From contig CAJXUY010000007.1 in NCBI GenBank assembly GCA_913060665.1, positions 1 to 64,000 on the forward strand: 64,000 nucleotides of DNA, given 5' to 3'. Of this stretch, positions 38,275-48,672 are shown piece by piece. Under the pieces are notes generated by a model. That model worked only from the letters and a program-made list of their open reading frames with translations. It was not told the origin of the DNA and made no database searches. How positions within the stretch are numbered: position 1 is the stretch's first letter; each line of letters begins with the position of its first letter. A program made the position numbers and the translations under genes. Source of the stretch: an uncultured Oleiphilaceae bacterium. GTDB taxonomy: Bacteria; Pseudomonadota; Gammaproteobacteria; Pseudomonadales; Oleiphilaceae.

Positions 38275-39213
38275 TTGGGGCGTAGGAAAAAAGGTCGTAA
38301 GATCAGTGGCGTTCTGCTTCTAGATAAACCAACCGGTATTACATCTAATAAAACTCTGCAAAAAGTGCGTTGGTTGTTTGACGCAAATAAGGCAGGGCAT
38401 ACAGGGAATCTAGACCCGCTAGCTACTGGGGTTTTGCCGATTTGTTTTGGTGAGGCAACTAAATTCTCTCGTTATCTGCTTGATGCAGATAAAGCCTATC
38501 GTACTACTGCTAAACTCGGCATTATCACTGATAGCGGTGATAGTGATGGTAATGTGCTTGAAACAAGACCTGTTGGTGAGATTCAGCGTGAATACTTGCA
38601 GGCCATTATTGATCGATTTGTGGGTGATATAAAACAGCTTCCCCCTATGTACTCTGCTCTTAAGCATAACGGTAAACCGTTATACGAATATGCCCGCGCA
38701 GGGATAGAAATAGAGCGAAAAATTCGCACGATCAAAATATATAAAATCGAGTTGCTCGATATTAGAGAGGGCGAGTTTGATCTTGAGGTTTATTGTAGTA
38801 AGGGCACTTATATTCGAACATTAGTAGAAGATATTGGTGCGATATTAGGTTGTGGAGCGCATGTTTCAATGCTCCGGCGTATTGAGGCTGGATCATTCCC
38901 CTTAGCGCAAACGGTGACTATTCAGCAGTTAGAAGTATTGCAAGAAAGTGAAGGAGCATCATCGTTAGACCCTTTTTTGCTGCCGATTGACATAATGTTG
39001 GACGGATTTAAACGTGTTTGTTTAAATAATGAACAAACCGGCTCGATTTTACAAGGGCAAGCGGTTAGAATAGCCCATTCTTTGGCGCCTGGTTTAGTTC
39101 GTCTGTATGCTGATAGCGATAAACTGGGCGAACGATTTATCGGCATGGCCGAGATAATGGACGATGGTGAAATTGCACCGCGTCGATTAGTAAACTTCGA
39201 ATCTAGTGATTAG
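38275..39213 (+). CDS. truB: tRNA pseudouridine-55 synthase TruB
   Basis: A 312-residue enzyme forming pseudouridine 55 in the T-loop of tRNAs. The N-terminus GVLLLDKPTGITSNKTLQKV and the catalytic block AGHTGNLDPLATGVLPIC (catalytic Asp) are present, followed by LDADKAYRTTAKLG, PPMYSALKHNGKPLYEYAR and YCSKGTYIRTLVEDIG. The C-terminal PUA-like domain has HSLAPGLVRLYADSD. The start is TTG at 38275, with GAGGG nine bases upstream, six bases after the rbfA stop; no ATG suits. Confidence 0.96.
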   Translation: MGRRKKGRKISGVLLLDKPTGITSNKTLQKVRWLFDANKAGHTGNLDPLATGVLPICFGEATKFSRYLLDADKAYRTTAKLGIITDSGDSDGNVLETRPVGEIQREYLQAIIDRFVGDIKQLPPMYSALKHNGKPLYEYARAGIEIERKIRTIKIYKIELLDIREGEFDLEVYCSKGTYIRTLVEDIGAILGCGAHVSMLRRIEAGSFPLAQTVTIQQLEVLQESEGASSLDPFLLPIDIMLDGFKRVCLNNEQTGSILQGQAVRIAHSLAPGLVRLYADSDKLGERFIGMAEIMDDGEIAPRRLVNFESSD

Positions 39214-39285
39214 ATCGAAAGTTCAGTAGCTGTAAATATGCGCGGTTACTGAAAAACTAAACTCATGCATATTTAGGAGACTAAG

Positions 39286-39555
39286 ATGGCTTTAAGTGCC
39301 GATGAAAAATCAAAAGTTGTAAGTGAGTACCAGCGTGTAGAAGGCGATACGGGTTCTCCAGAAGTTCAAGTTGCATTGTTGACGGTTAACATCAACAAAT
39401 TGCAAGGTCACTTCAAAGAGAACAAGCAGGATCACCATTCACGCCGCGGTCTTATTCGCATGGTTAACCAGCGTCGTAAGCTGCTTGACTACCTGAAGAA
39501 GAAAGATGCTAGCCGTTATGTTGATCTAATCGCTCGACTTGGTCTACGTCGTTAA
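39286..39555 (+). CDS. rpsO: 30S ribosomal protein S15
   Basis: An 89-residue ribosomal protein that binds 16S rRNA in the central domain. [60 protein letters not shown] and [12 protein letters not shown] are the standard S15 helices. Ribosome-binding site GGAG, codon use of a highly expressed gene. It is followed by a strong terminator and then pnp, as in E. coli. Confidence 0.99.
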   Translation: MALSADEKSKVVSEYQRVEGDTGSPEVQVALLTVNINKLQGHFKENKQDHHSRRGLIRMVNQRRKLLDYLKKKDASRYVDLIARLGLRR

Positions 39556-39649
39556 GACTCAGGCATGATACGACTTGTCAAAGACTGCGCGTCATACTCG
39601 TTGTTCTCATAGACTTGTTGTGCTGCTTTCATAGACTCGTTGTATAGGT

Positions 39650-39693
39650 ACCGGATTATTCTTTTATAGGGGTAATCCGGTATTTTTTTTTTG
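39650..39693 (+). terminator. Rho-independent terminator between rpsO and pnp
   Basis: ACCGGATTA (39650-39658) pairs with TAATCCGGT (39673-39681) and runs into an A followed by eleven T's. Confidence 0.88.
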
Positions 39694-39756
39694 TGCTAAG
39701 GTGTTATGGTTACACTTCATCTATATAAGATGATTTTTCAGCAAGGGTTTTGCTAG

Positions 39757-39807
39757 CCTATTAGTTCTACTAGCGTATTAGTTTTACTAGAGTAGCAGTC
39801 TTACTAG
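39757..39807 (+). repeat. three 17-bp tandem repeats in the pnp leader
   Basis: Three contiguous 17-base units (39757-39773, 39774-39790, 39791-39807) each end in TACTAG; the first two differ at only a few positions (e.g. CCTATTAGTTCTACTAG and CGTATTAGTTTTACTAG), while the third diverges more in its first half. GCTAG/CTAGC at 39752-39774 can also pair. They lie 89 bases before the pnp start, where E. coli pnp has its RNase III-processed leader. Confidence 0.75.
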
Positions 39808-39895
39808 AAAGTACTTATTTGGTGTTATTTCGGCTGATGTAAGCCGTTATAGCAGGTTGGAACTGGGATATATAAAACAATTGACAGGAGCCGTC

Positions 39896-41995
39896 GTGAC
39901 TACGGTAACAAAAACTTTTAAATACGGTAATTCTACAGTGACCTTGGAAACAGGTCGCATCGCGCGTCAAGCAACAGGCGCTGTACTTGTGTCAGTCGAT
40001 GACACCTCTGTTTTAGTGGCAGTAACCGCTGCAAAAAGCACGAGACCAGGACAAGACTTCTTTCCATTGTCTGTTCACTATCAGGAAAGAAAATATTCAG
40101 TAGGTAAAATTCCGGGTGGTTTCATCAAGCGTGAAAACCGTCCAAGCGAAAAAGAGACTCTGACGTCTCGTTTGATTGACCGTCCTATTCGTCCTCTTTT
40201 CCCTAAAGGCTTCATGAATGAAGTACAGGTTGTTTGCCAGGTTATGTCTGCAAATAAGACCCAGGATGCTGATATCGCCGCGATGATTGGTGTTTCTGCT
40301 GCTCTAAGTATTTCTGGAATCCCTTTTAAAGGCCCAATTGGTGCAGCGCGTGTAGCGTTTACAGATGAAGAAGGTTATGTGTTGAACCCTTCTTACGAGC
40401 AGTTAGAGTCATCATTGCTTGATATGGTTGTGGCCGGTACTAAAGATGCTGTACTAATGGTTGAGTCTGAAGCTAAAGAGCTAACTGAAGATGAAATGCT
40501 AGGCGCAGTACTGTTTGCGCATCAGGAAATGCAAGTAGTGGTTGATGCTGTTTCTGAGTTTGCTGCAGAAGCAAGCAAAGAGAAGTGGGACTGGAAGCCT
40601 GAAGAGGTTAATCAGACGCTTCTTGATGCGGTTAAAGCTGGATACGCTGATCAGGTTAATGAAGCTTATACTATTAGTGACAAAATGGCGCGCTACAGTC
40701 GTTTAGGTGAGATTCGCACTGAAGCGGTAGAAAAACTTGCAGGTGACGAAGAAGGTCAGGCAAGTGCTGATGATGTAAAAGGTTTCTTTAGTAAGCTTGA
40801 AAAAAATATCGTACGTACACGTATTATCAAGGGCGAACCTCGTATTGATGGTCGAGATACGAAAACCGTTCGTGGCGTTAACGTAGAAGTCGGTGTTTTG
40901 CAAAATACTCACGGTTCTGCACTCTTTACGCGTGGCGAGACGCAAGCAATTGTGACCACTACTCTGGGTACAGCACGAGATTCTCAGTTGGTAGAGACTT
41001 TACAAGGCGAGCAAAAAGAAGCATTTATGCTTCACTATAACTTCCCTTCATACTCTGTTGGTGAGTGTGGACGTATGGGTGCGCCAGGCCGTCGTGAGAT
41101 TGGTCATGGAAAATTGGCCAGTCGTGGAATGCAGGCCGTTCTTCCGACTCAAGAAGAGTTCCCCTATGCAGTTCGTGTAGTGTCAGAGATTACTGAATCT
41201 AACGGTTCAAGCTCGATGGCCAGCGTATGTGGTAGTAGCTTGGCTCTGATGGATGCAGGCGTTCCTCTTAAAGCACCTGTAGCCGGTATTGCTATGGGCT
41301 TGGTTAAAGAAGGCTCTGAATTTGCAGTATTGACTGACATCTTGGGTGATGAAGATCACCTGGGCGATATGGACTTTAAAGTGGCTGGTACAGCGGAAGG
41401 TGTAACAGCACTTCAGATGGATATCAAGATTGAAGGTATCACTGAAGAGATCATGGAAATTGCATTAGAGCAGGCTCAAAATGCACGTATCGAAATCTTG
41501 GGCGAAATGAACAAGGTTATCGAAACGTCACGTGAGAAGGTTTCTGATAAGGCGCCTTCAATGCACAATCTTAAGGTTCATCCTGATAAGATTCGTGACA
41601 TCATTGGCAAGGGTGGAGCGACTATTCGCTCTATCTGTGAAGAAACCGGTGCATCTATCGATATCGAAGATGATGGCTCGGTTCGAGTTTACGCGGATAC
41701 ATTAGAAGGCGCAGAAGCCGCTATCAATCGTATCAACGAAATCACAGCCGAAGCTGAAGTAGGTGCTGTGTACGAAGGTAAGGTTGAGCGTATCGTTGAT
41801 TTCGGTGCGTTTGTTAATATCTTGCCGGGTAAAGATGGTCTTGTACACATTTCTCAGATCTCTCAAGAGCGTATTGAGAATGTTAAAGATGTGCTTTCTG
41901 AAGGTCAGATGGTTAAGGTTAAAGTGCTTGATGTTGATGCACGTGGCCGAATCAAATTGACGATGAAAGGTCTTGAAGAGGGTGCAGAAGGTTAA
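39896..41995 (+). CDS. pnp: polyribonucleotide nucleotidyltransferase (PNPase)
   Basis: A 699-residue phosphorolytic 3'-to-5' exoribonuclease and degradosome partner. Two RNase PH-like halves are visible: the first with [20 protein letters not shown] and [15 protein letters not shown], the second with [35 protein letters not shown] and [16 protein letters not shown] domain ([20 protein letters not shown]) and an S1 domain ([20 protein letters not shown]) follow. The start is GTG at 39896, five bases after ACAGGAG; the frame stays open upstream but lacks conservation. Autoregulation through the leader is expected from E. coli. Confidence 0.98.
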   Translation: MTTVTKTFKYGNSTVTLETGRIARQATGAVLVSVDDTSVLVAVTAAKSTRPGQDFFPLSVHYQERKYSVGKIPGGFIKRENRPSEKETLTSRLIDRPIRPLFPKGFMNEVQVVCQVMSANKTQDADIAAMIGVSAALSISGIPFKGPIGAARVAFTDEEGYVLNPSYEQLESSLLDMVVAGTKDAVLMVESEAKELTEDEMLGAVLFAHQEMQVVVDAVSEFAAEASKEKWDWKPEEVNQTLLDAVKAGYADQVNEAYTISDKMARYSRLGEIRTEAVEKLAGDEEGQASADDVKGFFSKLEKNIVRTRIIKGEPRIDGRDTKTVRGVNVEVGVLQNTHGSALFTRGETQAIVTTTLGTARDSQLVETLQGEQKEAFMLHYNFPSYSVGECGRMGAPGRREIGHGKLASRGMQAVLPTQEEFPYAVRVVSEITESNGSSSMASVCGSSLALMDAGVPLKAPVAGIAMGLVKEGSEFAVLTDILGDEDHLGDMDFKVAGTAEGVTALQMDIKIEGITEEIMEIALEQAQNARIEILGEMNKVIETSREKVSDKAPSMHNLKVHPDKIRDIIGKGGATIRSICEETGASIDIEDDGSVRVYADTLEGAEAAINRINEITAEAEVGAVYEGKVERIVDFGAFVNILPGKDGLVHISQISQERIENVKDVLSEGQMVKVKVLDVDARGRIKLTMKGLEEGAEG

Positions 41996-42009
41996 TTCTG
42001 CCTCTACTT

Positions 42010-42040
42010 AAAAAGGGAGCCTATATGGCTCCCTTTTTTA
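42010..42040. terminator. bidirectional terminator after pnp
   Basis: A 12-bp perfect stem, AAAAAGGGAGCC (42010-42021) with GGCTCCCTTTTT (42027-42038), and a 5-base loop. It serves pnp on one strand and overlaps the stop of the convergent hydrolase gene on the other. Confidence 0.92.
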
Positions 42041-42919
42041 TTGGTTTGAATAATATTCAATGAACTTAAGTGTGTAGTCGATATATCCCATCGAGGCGAA
42101 TGTAGCGGTATGCGGAGTATCGGTAACAAGAAATTCTTTAGGTTCAGATGCTTGCTGGTAGATTGATTGGCCATGATGAAAAGGGATAATAATATCGTGA
42201 GTGCTATGAATGACGAGCAACGGTATAGGTGCAATTTGATATAGGTGGTTATCAGAGTCATACCGTGAAGGTATTAGCCATGAAAGTGGGTACTGTAGTG
42301 GCCAGGTTAGCCAGACATCACTTAGCTTCTCATTTGCAATCCCCCTGAAGCTGGGGAAGCCAGCGTCAACAATAATGCCATTAACATGAGTGTCTAATCC
42401 TACAGAGTGACTAGCGAAGCTTAATGTAAGTGCGGCCCCCAAGCTTTGCCCCAGAATAAATACATCACGTGGTTTTTTAGCTTGTTGTGATACAACCCAT
42501 TCATAACCTTTCTTGACGTCAACAAGAGCACCTTGCAGGTCAGGACTGCCGGTAGACTTTCCAAAACCTCGGTAATCTAATGCAAATATTTCATACCCAG
42601 CCTCGACAAGCCACACAACACTCCCTATATGCGTGCTGATGTTTTCAGCGTTGCCGTGGAGAAAGTAGATAATGCCTTTGCTTTCCCCAATAGGTTTTAG
42701 GTGCCAGCCATGGATGGTCTCGCCATCGGCAGTTTTCAAATAGATATCATCGAAGTCTATATTGGCTTGTTTGGGGTTAAAGTAATGAGTTTTTTCAGGA
42801 AAAAAGAACAAACTACTACAACCACTTAAATTTAAAAATGCAATAGATAGTAAAAGACAAAGTATAGAGCGGTAGCATGGAAATGGTTTGTGGCTAGCGA
42901 CAAGGTATTGTGTGGGCAT
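42038..42919 (-). CDS. alpha/beta-hydrolase lipoprotein (Bem46/ABHD13-like)
   Basis: A 293-residue probable lipoprotein hydrolase. The start at 42919 gives a hydrophobic signal ending in lipobox LSGC; a longer in-frame start exists 19 codons upstream. The alpha/beta-hydrolase elements are in order: oxyanion-loop HGNAEN, the strand FALDYRGFGKSTG, the nucleophile elbow GQSLGAAL (Ser), the acid in HSTHDIIIPF (Asp), and the His in DTPHTATF. The pattern matches the Bem46/YfhR group of serine hydrolases with unknown natural substrate. It should face the periplasm. Confidence 0.85.
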   Translation of the reverse strand: MPTQYLVASHKPFPCYRSILCLLLSIAFLNLSGCSSLFFFPEKTHYFNPKQANIDFDDIYLKTADGETIHGWHLKPIGESKGIIYFLHGNAENISTHIGSVVWLVEAGYEIFALDYRGFGKSTGSPDLQGALVDVKKGYEWVVSQQAKKPRDVFILGQSLGAALTLSFASHSVGLDTHVNGIIVDAGFPSFRGIANEKLSDVWLTWPLQYPLSWLIPSRYDSDNHLYQIAPIPLLVIHSTHDIIIPFHHGQSIYQQASEPKEFLVTDTPHTATFASMGYIDYTLKFIEYYSNQ

Positions 42920-43303
42920 GGTTAGGTTTCGAGTTGTGGTGGTGGAAAAACTATAAGTTCCTATACTGCGTAACACTATCCTAAAACACCTATAAAAACC
43001 TACTGTTTATGTTGATTTTGTTTGCTATATCAGGATTGTTCTACTTTAATTCAGGGTAGCCACTTGAAAAGATGATGTTTTTTTGGGACGATCTCTTTCG
43101 AAGGAACGGCTATTGAAAAGTCTGCTGTGACCAGCGACCGAGAAATAGAAAAGGTTAATTTATAGGTTGTTCACTCCCTGTATATAAAATAGCGTTGGTA
43201 CGTTTTGTTATATAGTGGGTGAATACTGTGGGCTAGTCTAACATTTCAAATGTAGTACATCGATTCGATGACATGCAATGAATGATAAGTAAGAGGAATT
43301 ACG
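42920..43303. other. intergenic region, divergent promoters
   Basis: About 380 bases between the divergent hydrolase and DUF3015 genes. No gene or strong hairpin was seen. Confidence 0.4.
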
Positions 43304-43786
43304 ATGAAAAGATTTTTATTAGCAACAAGTTTAATGGCAGCTTCTTTATCTGCGTCTGCGGTTGCTCCTGGTGGCGATAGCTGTGGTTGGGGTAACATGT
43401 TTTTTGACGGGCAATCAGGCCTTCCTAGTCATGTTATTGCTTCTATTACCAATGGTACTTCAGGAAACGCTACATTCGGCATGACCAGTGGCACGAACGG
43501 TTGTTCGGCTAATGGCACGCTTACATACGGTGGCAAGTCTATGATTGACATGTCTAGCATCATGACTGAGTTTTCAGAAGATGTTGCTCGTGGCCATGGT
43601 GATGCATTGACGACTGTTGCTGTAGCGCTAAATGTTGAAGCGGAAGATCGCCAGGTTTTTGATGCGGTAATGCATGAAAACTTCGCGGTTATTTTCCCAA
43701 GTGAAAATGTAACCGCTGAAGACGCAATGATGTCTGTATTGAAAGTGATGAAGTCTGATGCTCGTTTAAGCAAGTACGCGGCTTAA
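43304..43786 (+). CDS. DUF3015 family periplasmic protein
   Basis: A 160-residue exported protein. The signal peptide MKRFLLATSLMAASLSASA is cleaved before VAPGGDSCGWGNMFFDGQSG, which with SNGTSGNATFGMTSGTNGC is the DUF3015 signature (two conserved Cys, likely a disulphide). The second half is helical (MTEFSEDVARGHGDALTTVA). The ribosome-binding site AAGAGGAA is strong. The family function is unknown; relatives I recall are often encoded next to a DUF4105 protein, as here. A hairpin with a UUCG loop follows. Confidence 0.9.
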   Translation: MKRFLLATSLMAASLSASAVAPGGDSCGWGNMFFDGQSGLPSHVIASITNGTSGNATFGMTSGTNGCSANGTLTYGGKSMIDMSSIMTEFSEDVARGHGDALTTVAVALNVEAEDRQVFDAVMHENFAVIFPSENVTAEDAMMSVLKVMKSDARLSKYAA

Positions 43787-43795
43787 TCATCTTCT

Positions 43796-43830
43796 AAAGA
43801 ATACCTGCTTCGGTAGGTGTTCTTTATCTG
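43796..43830 (+). terminator. UUCG-tetraloop hairpin after the DUF3015 gene
   Basis: A 13-bp stem (with two G-U pairs) closes on a C-UUCG-G tetraloop, from 43796 to 43825, followed by a weak T-tract. It may limit readthrough into the DUF4105 gene. Confidence 0.65.
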
Positions 43831-43961
43831 TTATCTGCGCTTTTGCCGTATAATTAGTTGTCTTTGTCTCGTTACTCATATCATAATATCGCTTTATTGG
43901 GATAGTGCCACACACCTAAAAGCACTTATTTATTCTTCTACTCTTCCAAGTTCTCATATAT

Positions 43962-45863
43962 ATGCACCGTATTTTTTTGTTGTTGTCTCTTCTATTGTTA
44001 GGCGGGTTGTCAGGGTTTAATGTACTTGCTGATACTGGCGTCGCTAGTCAGCCTCATTATGTTGAGTTAGTTAAGCAGAAGGCGGCTACTCTAAGGCTTT
44101 CTGAAGAGGATACATGGAGGAGGCTACTACATTTTCGGCGTGACTATTTTTCAGCTACAGGCGTTAGTAGTTATGTAGATGATGAGACTTACTTTTATTC
44201 TGATGATGGATTTTTCGATGCTGAGAGCGAGCTCCAGGCCACGATAGATGCCTTGTTTATTGAGGATGGCCTTGATAATCAACACGCACAATGTCGTTTT
44301 GTGTATCGGTTTAAGTGGCTCACTAGCCAGCTTAAGCTAGATGCGGCAAAAATGCCTGCTGCAAGTTGCACCGACTATGCTGAGTGGAGGGCGCAGGTTA
44401 ATGCGCATTCGGTATCTCTTATATTTCCCGCTACGGCGTTAAACAGTCCCTCTTCAATGTTTGGGCATACACTCCTTCGGTTTGATCCAAAGGACATAGA
44501 GGGAGGCTCTGACTGGTTATCTTATGCGCTTAATTTTGGTGCCAATATTAACAATGATGATAACTCTGTATCGTTTGCGTTTAGAGGGTTGGCTGGAGGT
44601 TATCCTGGCGTATACAACATGATGCGCTACTTCGAGAAAATAAAAGAATACAACCGAATGGAGAACCGTGATATCTGGGAGTATAAATTGAACTACACCC
44701 CAGAAGAAGTTGACTTGATTTTAACCCATGTATGGGAGCTCAAGGACATCAACTTTGATTATTATTTTTTCGATGAAAATTGTGCGTTTAGGCTACTGGA
44801 GCTATTAGAGCTTGTAAGACCTGAAGTCAACCTTACAGAACGTTTTAAGCTTGATGCAATACCCACCAATACCGTTAGGGCTGTCGTTGAAGAAGGTTTG
44901 GTTGAGAGCACCTATTTCAGACCATCGGAACTTGCTGAACTTCATGCTCGCATTAACTCCCTACCTAAATCGATTCAGCGCCTAGGCAAAGAGTTGTCGA
45001 ATGATATTGGCATGATGGATACACCAGAATTTAGCACGCTGAGTCAGGAGCAAAAAGGCGAAGTGGTGCAAATAGCTTATAGCTATTTGCGCTATGAGCA
45101 GCTTCAAATTCCACGTAATGAGGCGATGGCCAAGAGAAGTTATCAGCTATTGTTGGCGTTGAATAAACTATCGTCAAAAAAGGTTGTGGTTGATAGGCCG
45201 GATGCGCCGGAAACAGGGCACAAAACCATTACTGCTGGCGTCTCTCTAGGTGAGCGGAATGATGATGTATTTCAGCAAGTTAATTATCGGGTTACCTATC
45301 ATGACCTGCTAGACAATGAGAAGGGCTATTTGCGTGGTGCTCAAATTATTTTGTTTAATACAGAAGTGCGACACTACAATGATGGCGGGTTAAAATTCAA
45401 TCGATTTGATGTGGTTGATATTACATCGTTATCTAAAAGGAATATGTTTCTTAAACCTCTTTCCTGGAAGGTCCAGTTCGGTTATGAAAGGGTGTATAGC
45501 CGTGACGAAGAGGTCGGTGTTTTCCAGTTAAACGGTGGAGCAGGGCATAGTTATGAGCTGTCAGACAGTGTTGAGCTGTTTGGGATTTTAACGGGGCGCA
45601 TTGAGCATAACAAGCAATTTAACTCGATTATTGAGCCGGCCATTGGGGTTGAAGCCGGTCTGCTCTATTACTCACCGATCGGAACACAAAAAATAGACCT
45701 GTCGGGCTCGCAGTTTTTAAATGATGATTACCGTATGAGAGCAGAATTTGCCCAGAATTTTAATTTAGGGGTTGATCATGCACTGAGGTTATCGTTAGCT
45801 CAAGAATGGCATAACGATGATGATTTTTATGACATATCGTTAGGGTACCGGTATTATTTCTAA
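43962..45863 (+). CDS. DUF4105 (Lnb-type) periplasmic protein with beta-rich C-terminus
   Basis: A 633-residue exported protein. A signal peptide (residues 1-23) precedes the DUF4105 domain (about 130-300), whose motifs are visible: VSLIFPATALNSPSSMFGHT (conserved His), LNFGANINNDDN, GLAGGYPGVYNMMRYFEKIK and YYFFDENCAFRLLELLE (conserved Asn-Cys). These resemble an NlpC/P60-like cysteine amidase core, from family descriptions. Residues 400-633 alternate short strands, ending in the aromatic ISLGYRYYF typical of an outer-membrane beta-barrel. The ribosome-binding site is weak. It is probably paired with the DUF3015 gene upstream. Confidence 0.88.
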   Translation: MHRIFLLLSLLLLGGLSGFNVLADTGVASQPHYVELVKQKAATLRLSEEDTWRRLLHFRRDYFSATGVSSYVDDETYFYSDDGFFDAESELQATIDALFIEDGLDNQHAQCRFVYRFKWLTSQLKLDAAKMPAASCTDYAEWRAQVNAHSVSLIFPATALNSPSSMFGHTLLRFDPKDIEGGSDWLSYALNFGANINNDDNSVSFAFRGLAGGYPGVYNMMRYFEKIKEYNRMENRDIWEYKLNYTPEEVDLILTHVWELKDINFDYYFFDENCAFRLLELLELVRPEVNLTERFKLDAIPTNTVRAVVEEGLVESTYFRPSELAELHARINSLPKSIQRLGKELSNDIGMMDTPEFSTLSQEQKGEVVQIAYSYLRYEQLQIPRNEAMAKRSYQLLLALNKLSSKKVVVDRPDAPETGHKTITAGVSLGERNDDVFQQVNYRVTYHDLLDNEKGYLRGAQIILFNTEVRHYNDGGLKFNRFDVVDITSLSKRNMFLKPLSWKVQFGYERVYSRDEEVGVFQLNGGAGHSYELSDSVELFGILTGRIEHNKQFNSIIEPAIGVEAGLLYYSPIGTQKIDLSGSQFLNDDYRMRAEFAQNFNLGVDHALRLSLAQEWHNDDDFYDISLGYRYYF

Positions 45864-45884
45864 GGCGATGCTGATAGCCGAAAT

Positions 45885-45926
45885 ACGTGTAGGGGCCCCA
45901 AAGTGATGCTCTTACACGTTATGTGT
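45885..45926. terminator. hairpin between convergent DUF4105 and livF genes
   Basis: ACGTGTAGG (45885-45893) pairs with CTTACACGT (45911-45919; one G-U pair), followed by TATGTGTTTTT on the plus strand. Confidence 0.55.
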
Positions 45927-45941
45927 TTTTAAACTCTGGCT

Positions 45942-46643
45942 CTATCCGCCTAGATAAGCCTTTCGAACGTCTTCATTTACTAGCAAATTATCGCCAGTAT
46001 CCTGAAGTACCACCTCTCCGTTTTCGAGAACATAACCCCTATCAGCCAGTCGTAGTGCTTGGTTTGCATTCTGTTCAACTAAAAATACGGTCATGCCTTC
46101 ATCTCTTAGTTGTTCGATAATTTCGAAAATTTGATTGATGATGATAGGCGCTAAACCTAGTGATGGTTCATCCAGAAAAATCATGCGGGGTTTGGTCATG
46201 AGTGCCCGACCAATTGCCAGCATTTGTTGCTCGCCTCCGGACATCGTGCCGCTGCGTTGACTTTGTCGCTCTCGTAATCGAGGAAACAACTTGAAAACAT
46301 GTTCCAGAGTTGACTCAAATTCCTGCTTGTTAGTAAAGAATCCACCCATATGGAGATTTTCAAGTACCGTTAGCCCTGCGAATACGCGGCGACCTTCGGG
46401 TACGATGGCTAAACCGCTCCGCATGATGTCAGGTGTGTTTGCTTGAGTGATATCGTTGCCTTCAAACAAGATTTTACCGGAGCTGGCTCTAGGGTCTCCG
46501 CACACCGTCATAAGTAGTGTTGATTTGCCTGCACCGTTGGCACCGATTAGAGAGACAATCTCGCCTTCTTTGACCTCTAGTGAGACACCCTTTAATGCTT
46601 CAATCTTACCGTAATGGGTATGTACGTTTTGTAGCTTGAGCAT
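45942..46643 (-). CDS. livF: branched-chain amino-acid ABC transporter ATP-binding protein LivF
   Basis: A 233-residue ATPase of the high-affinity leucine/isoleucine/valine importer. Walker A is IGANGAGKSTLL, the Q-loop region reads DITQ, the signature MSGGEQQMLAIGRALM, and Walker B is MIFLDEPSLGLAP, followed by the H-loop region VFLVEQNANQALRL, where Gln replaces the usual His, as is normal in LivF proteins. It begins right after the livG stop with no gap. Last gene of livJ-livHMGF. Confidence 0.96.
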   Translation of the reverse strand: MLKLQNVHTHYGKIEALKGVSLEVKEGEIVSLIGANGAGKSTLLMTVCGDPRASSGKILFEGNDITQANTPDIMRSGLAIVPEGRRVFAGLTVLENLHMGGFFTNKQEFESTLEHVFKLFPRLRERQSQRSGTMSGGEQQMLAIGRALMTKPRMIFLDEPSLGLAPIIINQIFEIIEQLRDEGMTVFLVEQNANQALRLADRGYVLENGEVVLQDTGDNLLVNEDVRKAYLGG

Positions 46644-47411
46644 TTACACCTCTCCCAAGTAAGCTTTGATGACGTCTGGGTTGGCCCTGATTTCGTCAGG
46701 TGTACCAGAGGCTAGTGGTTGGCCTTGATTGATCACGTAAATTCTATCTGATATGCCCATAACCAAATTCATGTCATGTTCAATCAGTAAAATTGAGACG
46801 TTATAATCTTCTTTCAGGCTAACAATTAGCTCATCAAGCTCTTTTGTTTCTTTAGGGTTAAGCCCTGCAGCAGGTTCGTCGAGCATCAAGAGCCCTGGTT
46901 CGGTTACCATGCATCGCGCAATTTCGAGTCTTCTCTGCTGGCCGTAGGCGAGGTTACCTGCGTCCCTGTTTGCGAACTCTAATAGATTTACTTTCTTTAG
47001 CCAGTAGACGGCTCTATCAATGGACTTCTGCTCTTTCTTTCGATAAGACGGAGTCTTAAAAAGGCCTGAAAGCAAGTTGGTATTCACATGTCTATGCTGC
47101 GCAACCAGCAGGTTTTCAATAACCGTCATTTGACTAAATAGTCGAACATGCTGGAATGTTCTCACCATGCCGAGACGACTGATTTTGTAGTCAGCCAAAG
47201 CATGAATTTCTTGCCCTTTATAGTTGATATTTCCGCCTGTCGGGGTATAGAAGCCACTGATGCAGTTAAAAACAGTGGTTTTGCCTGCGCCATTTGGCCC
47301 AATAACAGAAATAATCTCGCGCTCTTCAACATCGAGGGATACGCCATTAACGGCTAGAAGGCCGCCAAATCGCATTGATAAATCTCTAACTTTTAGCATC
47401 GACTCAGCCAT
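46644..47411 (-). CDS. livG: branched-chain amino-acid ABC transporter ATP-binding protein LivG
   Basis: A 255-residue ATPase partner of LivF. Walker A is [20 protein letters not shown]; the LivG-specific [19 protein letters not shown], the signature [15 protein letters not shown], Walker [14 protein letters not shown], and the H-loop [14 protein letters not shown] are present. The C-terminus is of family type ([13 protein letters not shown]). Its ATG overlaps the end of livM by 8 bases, so translation is coupled. Confidence 0.97.
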   Translation of the reverse strand: MAESMLKVRDLSMRFGGLLAVNGVSLDVEEREIISVIGPNGAGKTTVFNCISGFYTPTGGNINYKGQEIHALADYKISRLGMVRTFQHVRLFSQMTVIENLLVAQHRHVNTNLLSGLFKTPSYRKKEQKSIDRAVYWLKKVNLLEFANRDAGNLAYGQQRRLEIARCMVTEPGLLMLDEPAAGLNPKETKELDELIVSLKEDYNVSILLIEHDMNLVMGISDRIYVINQGQPLASGTPDEIRANPDVIKAYLGEV

Positions 47412-48672
47412 TGGTCAGCTCCATATGTCTACGTTTCATTGGGAGCAAGCCCTGTGGTCGCCAGATCATCATTAGTACCATCATTAAACCAAACATCAAC
47501 ATACGGTACTCCTGAAACTCTCGAGCAAGTTCTGGAAGTACGGTCATGGCAACTGCTGCCAGTATTATTCCGAGTTGAGAGCCCATTCCGCCTAGCACGA
47601 CAATTGCGAGAATGATTGCAGACTCAATAAACGTGAATGATTCAGGGCTGATAAACCCTTGTCTTGCTGAGAAGAACGCGCCTGCAAAGCCTGCGAATGA
47701 TGCACCTATAGTGAAGGCAGAAAGCTTAATAATCGTTCTATTCAACCCTAATGAACGACAGGCAATCTCATCTTCACGAAGGGCTTCCCAGGCTCTACCA
47801 ACGGGCATGCGCATGAGTCGCCTAATAACGAATATGGTGAATAGGACCAGTAGCAGGGCGAGTAAGTAGAGGAATATAACTTTGTAGCCACTGTTGTAAT
47901 CTATGCTAAAGAACTCGTGAAATGGTACATTGCCTTCTTCTTTTGCTCTGCGTCCAAACTCCAAACCAAATAGTGATGGTTTTGGGATGCTTCCGATACC
48001 ATTCGGTCCGCCAGTTAGGTGAGTCCAGTTGTTAAGCAGTATGCGGATGATTTCGCCAAACCCGAGTGTGACGATGGCTAGATAGTCACCCCTTAGCCGG
48101 AGGACTGGGAACCCCAGAATAAACCCGAAGATAGCTGCGAACAATCCTGCTAGCGGCAGGCAAACCCAGAAAGATAGGCCGAAGTACTGGTACAGTAATG
48201 CGTAACTGTATGCGCCAACGGCATAGAATGCTACGTATCCGAGGTCTAATAGCCCCGCCAAGCCGACAACGATGTTTAATCCTAATCCAAGCATGACATA
48301 GATTAATACTAGTGTGGCAAGGTCTACATTACCTCTAGAAGCAAAGAACGGCCAGACTAGCGCTAGCGCAACAACGATAAGTGTAAATAGCTTCTCGCGT
48401 TTATCTCTCTGAGATTGTGAGCGTGCCGCAGGCGAGCTATAGGCTTTTTTGGGGAGTGGGATGCTCTTGGCTACTGCGACAATATTACTTTTCCACAGCT
48501 GGAAGAAAAATACCGCGAGTGATGCGAGTGCGATATAGCCTAGTGTTTTTGTGTCAGCACCTTCAAGCCCAAGTGTTAAGCCATCGGCAACAATACTTAA
48601 TCCCAGCAACGGAAAGGCCAATACGAAGGTAACAATACCTGCAATTAATGCAGGAAAAAATTTATCTTTCAT
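47404..48672 (-). CDS. livM: branched-chain amino-acid ABC transporter permease LivM
   Basis: A 422-residue inner-membrane permease. An extra N-terminal region of about 95 residues (two hydrophobic helices, then a basic segment [16 protein letters not shown]) precedes the transport core; this is the long LivM form of pseudomonads and enterics. The core has [53 protein letters not shown] and [12 protein letters not shown]. It shares one base with the livH stop (TAATG) and overlaps livG by 8 bases. Confidence 0.96.
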   Translation of the reverse strand: MKDKFFPALIAGIVTFVLAFPLLGLSIVADGLTLGLEGADTKTLGYIALASLAVFFFQLWKSNIVAVAKSIPLPKKAYSSPAARSQSQRDKREKLFTLIVVALALVWPFFASRGNVDLATLVLIYVMLGLGLNIVVGLAGLLDLGYVAFYAVGAYSYALLYQYFGLSFWVCLPLAGLFAAIFGFILGFPVLRLRGDYLAIVTLGFGEIIRILLNNWTHLTGGPNGIGSIPKPSLFGLEFGRRAKEEGNVPFHEFFSIDYNSGYKVIFLYLLALLLVLFTIFVIRRLMRMPVGRAWEALREDEIACRSLGLNRTIIKLSAFTIGASFAGFAGAFFSARQGFISPESFTFIESAIILAIVVLGGMGSQLGIILAAVAMTVLPELAREFQEYRMLMFGLMMVLMMIWRPQGLLPMKRRHMELTNG

